Assembly (NCBI GenBank): GCA_040754425.1
Contig: JBFMCR010000018.1
Coordinates: 1-18,766, forward strand
Source of the DNA: UBA6918 sp040754425
GTDB taxonomy: Bacteria > Pseudomonadota > Gammaproteobacteria > Burkholderiales > Thiobacillaceae
Length of the DNA stretch: 18,766 nucleotides
Direction of reading: 5' to 3'
This document shows, one piece after another, positions 14,681 through 18,766 of this stretch. Numbering within the stretch: the first letter of the stretch is position 1; each line of letters begins with the position of its first letter. The position numbers were made by a program, and so were the translations under genes. A model generated the notes under the pieces. It saw nothing but the letters and a program-made list of their open reading frames with translations, ran no database searches and was not told the DNA's origin.

Positions 14681-14776
14681 GAATCGTGTCTGAGAAAGCA
14701 CCCTCACCCCAACCCCTCTCCCCGAGGGGGAAGGCTGCGCGCAGCGCCGGATGAGGGCGCAGCCGCCACACGATTC
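14681..14776. repeat. CCCTCACCCCAACCCC-type palindromic repeat between convergent genes
   Basis: The element is bounded by a perfect 9-base inverted repeat GAATCGTGT (14681-14689) / ACACGATTC (14768-14776). Nested inside are CCCTCA / TGAGGG (14701-14706 and 14752-14757), CCCCTC / GAGGGG (14713-14718 and 14724-14729) and the 12-base palindrome GCTGCGCGCAGC (14734-14745). Words like CCCTCACCCCAACCCCTCTCCC are familiar from dispersed intergenic repeats of many Proteobacteria. Lying between two convergent genes, its transcripts from both strands would fold strongly, so it could serve as a two-way terminator. Confidence 0.8.
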
Positions 14777-14782
14777 CGTTCC

Positions 14783-16606
14783 TTAAAACAGGCTGTCCCA
14801 AACATCCCGCTCCGCCCGGTATTCCATCAGGGCATCGACGATCTGCGCTTTGCGCTGCGCGCGGTGTGCGGCGGACTGGATCCGATGCCATGCAGCGGAG
14901 TGCCCGCCGAAATTGCGCTCGATGTTGTCGATGAAAGCGCGCACCCGGTTCAGCGCGGCCTCCAGCCCGGGCGTATTCAGCCACCAGTGCCCGGCATCGA
15001 ACACCAGTTCGCGCAATTGCCGGTTGCGCGCCACGACGGCCCCGTGCTTTTGCCGGTACAGCGCCAGCAGCTCGGCCTCCTTCTGCGCGAGTACGGCTTC
15101 GATCGCCGCGCGCGCGAAAGGCCGGTTCACGTCCGCGCGCTTCACCAGTTCTTCCGTGGAAAACAGCATCAGGTCGCCGAAGAACTGGCGCTCGAACTCG
15201 TCGGACACGTCGATGATTTCCTTGCCCACTTCCACGCCGGGACGGAAGTCGTCGGTGAGCCCCGCCTCGGTGGTGCGCCGGTGCAGGTTGGGCAGGTTGG
15301 CACAGGCGAAGCGCGGCCCGATTTCGGCGGCGATGAGCCGCCCCGCGGTGGGGCCGGACATTCTCAACCGCAAGTGCCCGAAGGGGATGACGTATTTCAG
15401 CCCGGCGTAATTGACGATGGTGTTGCCGGGGTAGACCGTGCGCGCGGGGCTCAACTGGTTGAAGCCCTTGCCGTAGTCGAACCAGGTCTTTCGCGTGAGG
15501 TGCTCGCCGAAAAAAAAGGCGTTCAGCCGTCCGGCAAAATCCCCCAGGCAGGCAGCGTGGTCGTGTCTGCCTTCCAGGCGGCAGGCGTAGTCGAATGTCG
15601 CCTGCCTGCCGGCATAGCCGAACAGCCCGGCGAGGTCGTGATAGGCGGCATTTCCGGGCTTTTCCGCCGGGCCGTGGAAGCGGCAGGCATCCTCGCTGCC
15701 CAGCGCGGACAGGCGGGCAAAAAAAGCCGTCACGTCGTCGAGGAAGTTGGCTGCCATCACCGAAGGCGACACCGGGGGGTCGCCCACGATCTTGCCGGTC
15801 AGCATCAGGGTGTCGCTGCTGCGGAAAATCCGGTCGGCGTAATAAAAATAATTCAGCGCATACACCGCCTCTTCGCCGGCCGGGGTCTGGCGGTTCACGC
15901 AAAAATGCTGGTCGCTGTCCACCAGGTAATACAGCGTCCGGTTCTTGTCCCCGGTCAGCTGCAGGCACTTGAGGTAGCTCAGATTGCGGTTGGCCGCCTG
16001 GCCCTTGCGATAAAAGCGATCGCGCGGCTGGGTGGTGAGCATGCGTCCCAGCCGTGCGCGCGCATGCGCCGGCAGCGAGTGCAGCAGCTCGTACTGTTCA
16101 TCCAGGCCGAAGTGATGGATTTGCAGGCCCTTGCGCCGGTATTCCTCCACCAGCTCGATATGGCGGCGGATGTTGCCATCAAAGCGGCTGTCCTCGGCCA
16201 CCACCACCTTGATCTTGCGCCATACGCTATGGGTACGGCCGCCGTAGTCGTAGAGCCGGCACAATTGGCAGAGGCTTTCCAGGCAGGCGCGCAGATGGGG
16301 CGGGCGGTCCGCCACGGGAATGCTGATGATGAAGTCGTGGCGCGCATCGCCGCGCTGCGCGATCAGCGCCTCCTGCTCGCGGAACAGGGCCTGGTAGTCG
16401 GCAAGCAGCGCGTGAAAATCCGCCCCTTCCGACCACATGGCTTGTTCCAGCAGGGGATAGCACTGGTCGTAGAGATCGATGAGCGCGTCGGTATCGCGCG
16501 ATTGCGCCAGCCCTTGCAGCTTGCGGCCAAGCTCAGACAGCCCCGGGATGCTGTCTTGATAGCGCGCGATGCAGTCCGCCAGCTGCGTGGTCACAAGCCC
16601 GGACAT
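14783..16606 (-). CDS. Uncharacterised protein with GT-A glycosyltransferase-like region
   Basis: A 607-residue soluble protein. After a helical N-terminal part (1-88), the segment DFIISIPVADRPPHLRACLE (91-110) has the strand and N-Arg-Pro-x-x-Leu turn typical of family-2-like glycosyltransferases. KVVVAEDSRFDGN (133-145) resembles the second nucleotide-sugar strand, and YYLVDSDQHF (226-235) supplies an Asp-Ser-Asp in the position of the metal-binding DxD. The C-terminal third has no family I recognise. The gene begins 6 bases after the ThDP-enzyme stop, so they form an operon. No signal or membrane segment is seen. A glycosyltransferase is the best guess; acceptor and sugar are unknown. Confidence 0.65.
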   Translation of the reverse strand: MSGLVTTQLADCIARYQDSIPGLSELGRKLQGLAQSRDTDALIDLYDQCYPLLEQAMWSEGADFHALLADYQALFREQEALIAQRGDARHDFIISIPVADRPPHLRACLESLCQLCRLYDYGGRTHSVWRKIKVVVAEDSRFDGNIRRHIELVEEYRRKGLQIHHFGLDEQYELLHSLPAHARARLGRMLTTQPRDRFYRKGQAANRNLSYLKCLQLTGDKNRTLYYLVDSDQHFCVNRQTPAGEEAVYALNYFYYADRIFRSSDTLMLTGKIVGDPPVSPSVMAANFLDDVTAFFARLSALGSEDACRFHGPAEKPGNAAYHDLAGLFGYAGRQATFDYACRLEGRHDHAACLGDFAGRLNAFFFGEHLTRKTWFDYGKGFNQLSPARTVYPGNTIVNYAGLKYVIPFGHLRLRMSGPTAGRLIAAEIGPRFACANLPNLHRRTTEAGLTDDFRPGVEVGKEIIDVSDEFERQFFGDLMLFSTEELVKRADVNRPFARAAIEAVLAQKEAELLALYRQKHGAVVARNRQLRELVFDAGHWWLNTPGLEAALNRVRAFIDNIERNFGGHSAAWHRIQSAAHRAQRKAQIVDALMEYRAERDVWDSLF

Positions 16607-16612
16607 GCTCGG

Positions 16613-18280
16613 CTAACGGCGCGAGGAGTAGTTGGGATACGCATCCTGATCAACCATGACCTCGATCAGGTTGATGTCGTGCTCGAAATCCACCCCCGCC
16701 AGCTTGTCCAGGTCCTGCGCGTTTTCCACGCGCACGTGGCGGATGCTGAAGGACTTGGCCAAAGCCGCGTAGTCCGGGTTGACGAAATCGCAGTCGATGA
16801 AGCGGTCGCGGTAGTGCTGGTGCTGGTTTTTGCGGATCAGGCCCATGGTGTTGTTGTTGAACAGCACGACATTGAGCGGAATCTTGTAGTTGACCGCCGT
16901 CATCAGCTCCATGGCGCACATGTGGAAACCGCCGTCGCCGATCATGGCGAAAAGCGGCTGCTTCACCGTGCAGCCGGCGCCGATGGCGGCGGGGATGGCG
17001 TGGCCCAGCGAGGACACGCCGGTATTGGGATAGAAGCGGTCCTTGCTCGATACACGGTAGAAGTTCTGCGCGAACACGATGTTGTCGTCGAACATGACCA
17101 GGCCCTCGGGAAAGCGCTGTTCCAGCCAGCGGTACAAGGCCCGCACGTGGTCGAACTGCCGGTTGAAAATCGTTTCTCCGGCAGCGTCGGCCCGGGCACG
17201 GGCCGCCGCGACGAAGGCGGCGACATCCACCGGCGCTTTCGCCGCCATGCCCTGCGACTCGATGGCCGCTTCCAGCGCGTCGAGATAGGCGCCGAGGTCG
17301 GCCTGCACCGCCAAATCGGCGCGGAACACCTTTTCAAGCTGCTGGGCGTTGTTGTCCACCTGGATCAGCTTCTTGCCCGCCAGCAGGTTCTTGTCCCACA
17401 CGTAGCTGGTGCGCTCGTTGAAGCCGGCGCCCAGCACCAGCACCAGGTCCGCCTCTTCCTGCAAATAACGCCTGGCATAGCCGCCGGAAGTGACGCCCAG
17501 GCTGCCCAAGGCCAAAGGCGAGCGCTCGTCCACCGCGCCCTTGGCCTTGAGGCTGCTGGTGACGGGGATGTCGAGGCGCGCGCTGATGCGGCTCAAGGCC
17601 GCCTGGCCGCCGGCGCGGATGCAACCGTGGCCGGCGATGATGAGCGGGCGCCGGGCGGCGGCAAGCAGGGCCAGGCTTTGTTCGATGTCCGCCGCCGCCA
17701 CCACGCGCTCTTTATTCGGGCGCGCAAACGAAACCTGGTCCAGGATCGCGGCATCGACCTCTTCCTTCTGCACGTTGAAGGGGATGCTCAGCACCACCGG
17801 GCCGGGGGTGTCGGACAACAGATGCTTGGCCGCCTGGATCAGCACGTTGGGCAGGTAGTCGGTGCGCTCGATCAGCTTGTGGTAGCGGGTGATGCCGGCG
17901 AACAAGGCGACCTGGTCCACGCTGCCGCCTTCGCCCGAGCTTTCCTGCAGTCCGCCCTTGCCGAAGATGTGCGTGGGCGCCTCGCCGGTCAAGGCGATCA
18001 CCGGCAGATGGTCGGCATAGGCGCTGGCAATGGCGGTGACCAGATTGGTCGCACCCGGCCCCGCCGTGGTGATGCAGGCGCCGATGCCGCCGGAAACGCG
18101 CGCATGCCCCCCGGCCATGAAGCCCGCGGCCTGCTCGTGCTTGGCCAGCAGCGAGCGGATGGGCGAATCGTAGAGCGCGTCGTATACCGGCAGGATATGC
18201 GAACCGGGGATGCCGAAAATGCACCCGACGCCCAGCTTTTCCAGAAAACGGACGAGAACTTCACTGACCGGTATTGTCAT
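16613..18280 (-). CDS. Acetolactate synthase-like thiamine diphosphate-dependent enzyme
   Basis: A 555-residue member of the ThDP-dependent acetolactate synthase / pyruvate decarboxylase / benzoylformate decarboxylase superfamily. The pyrimidine domain has IFGIPGSHILPVYDAL and the ThDP-activating Glu49 in AKHEQAAGFMAGGHAR; TTAGPGATNLVTAIA (71-85) follows. The pyrophosphate domain has GDGGFHM (448-454) with NNN at 475-477, the standard GDG-x(24-27)-NN metal/ThDP motif. It stands apart from ilvN, ilvC or other branched-chain genes and is joined instead to a glycosyltransferase-like gene, so it is unlikely to be the biosynthetic IlvB. Substrate unknown. GTG 18286 is an alternative start; AGG lies upstream of both. 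Confidence 0.85.
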   Translation of the reverse strand: MTIPVSEVLVRFLEKLGVGCIFGIPGSHILPVYDALYDSPIRSLLAKHEQAAGFMAGGHARVSGGIGACITTAGPGATNLVTAIASAYADHLPVIALTGEAPTHIFGKGGLQESSGEGGSVDQVALFAGITRYHKLIERTDYLPNVLIQAAKHLLSDTPGPVVLSIPFNVQKEEVDAAILDQVSFARPNKERVVAAADIEQSLALLAAARRPLIIAGHGCIRAGGQAALSRISARLDIPVTSSLKAKGAVDERSPLALGSLGVTSGGYARRYLQEEADLVLVLGAGFNERTSYVWDKNLLAGKKLIQVDNNAQQLEKVFRADLAVQADLGAYLDALEAAIESQGMAAKAPVDVAAFVAAARARADAAGETIFNRQFDHVRALYRWLEQRFPEGLVMFDDNIVFAQNFYRVSSKDRFYPNTGVSSLGHAIPAAIGAGCTVKQPLFAMIGDGGFHMCAMELMTAVNYKIPLNVVLFNNNTMGLIRKNQHQHYRDRFIDCDFVNPDYAALAKSFSIRHVRVENAQDLDKLAGVDFEHDINLIEVMVDQDAYPNYSSRR

Positions 18281-18371
18281 CGGCACTTTGCCTGCACATG
18301 CGTGTTATTGGTTTAAGGCTGAAGGATAAACCGGGCAGGGGAGGATTAAAACCCGGCGGCACGATCGCCTC

Positions 18372-18409
18372 CATTGCGAGGGACGTAGTGATGCGGCGAT
18401 CCATGCAAT
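18372..18409. repeat. CATTGCGAGG-type dispersed repeat
   Basis: CATTGCGAGGGACGTAGTGA followed by TGCGGCGATCCATGCAAT is a recognisable variant of the CATTGCGAGGAGCGAAGCGACGCGGCAATCC-like word that occurs as a dispersed intergenic repeat in many environmental bacteria. CATTGC at the left and GCAAT at the right form its short inverted ends. It lies in the 200-base gap between the ThDP-enzyme start and the IS remnants; apart from this I see no gene in that gap. Confidence 0.6.
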
Positions 18410-18485
18410 CAAATATAAAGCCCCCCGCGTCAGAATAGTTGTTGCCCCGATATGATCTTGAACTTGGGGGCGATAAGGAAGAAAG

Positions 18486-18576
18486 ATGGCACGGTACGGA
18501 GAAGCATTCTGGAACAGAGCGGTGGCGCGGTTGCTGCCGCCGGAGAGCGCCGAAGTGGGCGTGGTGGCGAAAGTGA
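18486..18576 (+). pseudogene. 5' fragment of IS3-type transposase orfA
   Basis: ATG 18486 has AAGGAAG 6 bases upstream and starts MARYGEAFWNRAVARLLPPE, followed by SAEVGVVAK. This is the typical beginning of orfA (helix-turn-helix subunit) of IS3-family elements. Similarity stops at about residue 29-30, before the helix-turn-helix recognition part (the expected continuation after VVAxE is lost). The frame stays open to 18695 only because it reads through the antisense strand of the IS30 fragment. The product would be a non-functional chimera. Confidence 0.65.
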
Positions 18577-18766
18577 CGGCCTGGCTGGTTTTGCGAGTGA
18601 CATGGGCCAGCAGGCAGAAGCCTGACTTGCGCTCGACCGGGCTGACGATGGCTTGCCTGCGCCCCTTGCCGATAAGGGTATCGCCCTCCCAGTGACCGAT
18701 GCGGCGGCGGCTCTCGAGAGAGAGCGGGCGCTCGGTGATGGCGCGGCGATTCGGAATGCGCCCCCG
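18571..18766 (-). pseudogene. IS30-family transposase fragment
   Basis: Read on the minus strand from the window edge, the frame gives RGRIPNRRAITERPLSLESR, then RRIGHWEGDTLIGKGRRQAI and VSPVERKSGF. This is the start of the IS30 catalytic domain: RGRIPNR, and HWEGDT with the first Asp of the DDE triad. Similarity runs to about KTSQAVTFAT near 18571, then ends at the junction with the IS3-type orfA, before the second Asp (normally in a DNGKEF segment). The gene is therefore truncated at its 3' side; its 5' part lies beyond the window. Confidence 0.7.

Larger units (their letters stand above)
18440..18766. mobile_element. Mosaic of broken insertion sequences (IS3-type orfA + IS30 fragment)
   Basis: From about 18440 the sequence changes to mobile-element material up to the window edge. 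A likely element end with GTTGCCCCGAT ... TTGGGGGCGAT (18441-18473) precedes an orfA-like start at 18486. At about 18570-18576 the similarity switches to an IS30-type transposase on the opposite strand, which continues beyond the window. The exact outer boundary is not resolved; no target-site duplication can be seen because the right end is missing. Confidence 0.65.

Noticed and set aside
14601..15968. A 455-codon minus-strand frame overlapping the glycosyltransferase-like gene
   Set aside because: It is a second minus-strand frame, rich in Arg, Pro and Gly with no motif, against a frame with GT-A-like features.
16613..18280. Naming the ThDP enzyme ilvB or xsc
   Set aside because: No ilvN or ilvC nearby, and the residues around the catalytic Glu do not resemble sulfoacetaldehyde acetyltransferase; the substrate cannot be assigned from sequence alone.
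14657..18316. A 1219-codon open frame on the plus strand
   Set aside because: It lies wholly antisense to the glycosyltransferase-like and ThDP-enzyme genes, both of which have clear motifs. Its product shows no recognisable domain, only residues expected from high-GC antisense reading.

Overview
The window is high-GC DNA that most resembles a betaproteobacterium of the Nitrosomonadales / sulfur-oxidising type. The support is a two-gene flavocytochrome c sulfide dehydrogenase (fccA-fccB), several c-type cytochromes, and the betaproteobacterial-looking order dapA - bamC - metallo-beta-lactamase hydrolase. The taxonomic call is an inference from gene content; there is no rRNA or tRNA here.

Layout. 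1-165 is the 3' end of an unrecognised charged coiled-coil protein. 372-2015 is fccAB, closed by a clear Rho-independent terminator (2047-2076). 2155-2901 is an isolated FliR-type export-gate protein with no flagellar neighbours. 2950-7418 is a co-directional housekeeping run: dapA, bamC, a WalJ/YycJ-type hydrolase, a RhlE-type DEAD-box helicase and a small DUF3301 membrane protein. It meets, with no base between, a minus-strand group reading msrB -> ferredoxin-reductase-like flavoprotein -> di-haem cytochrome c4-like protein (9206 down to 7419).

Divergent from msrB is a four-gene plus-strand locus (9507-12361): rubrerythrin without a rubredoxin domain, a GlpC/HdrB-like iron-sulfur protein with CCG domains, a ferritin-like protein of the encapsulated-ferritin (EncFtn) type without a cargo-targeting tail, and a DUF3501 protein. 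It has a near-consensus sigma-70 promoter followed at once by a 17-base perfect palindrome that looks like a repressor operator. With msrB next door this reads as a peroxide / iron-stress locus. It is the most interesting system in the window.

12553-13758 is a cyclopropane-fatty-acid synthase gene (cfa) with a CTATACT -10 element of the type preferred by sigma-S. It is followed by a diverged sulfotransferase-like gene. Convergent with that, a two-gene minus-strand operon encodes an acetolactate-synthase-like ThDP enzyme and a 607-residue protein with a GT-A glycosyltransferase-like region of unknown role. The right edge (from about 18440) is a mosaic of broken insertion sequences: the 5' end of an IS3-type orfA fused to an opposite-strand IS30 transposase fragment.

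At least four different dispersed, mostly palindromic repeats sit in intergenic gaps (7042-7092 and 12362-12421; 9966-10096; 14681-14776; 18372-18409). No CRISPR array, tRNA, rRNA or recognisable riboswitch was seen.
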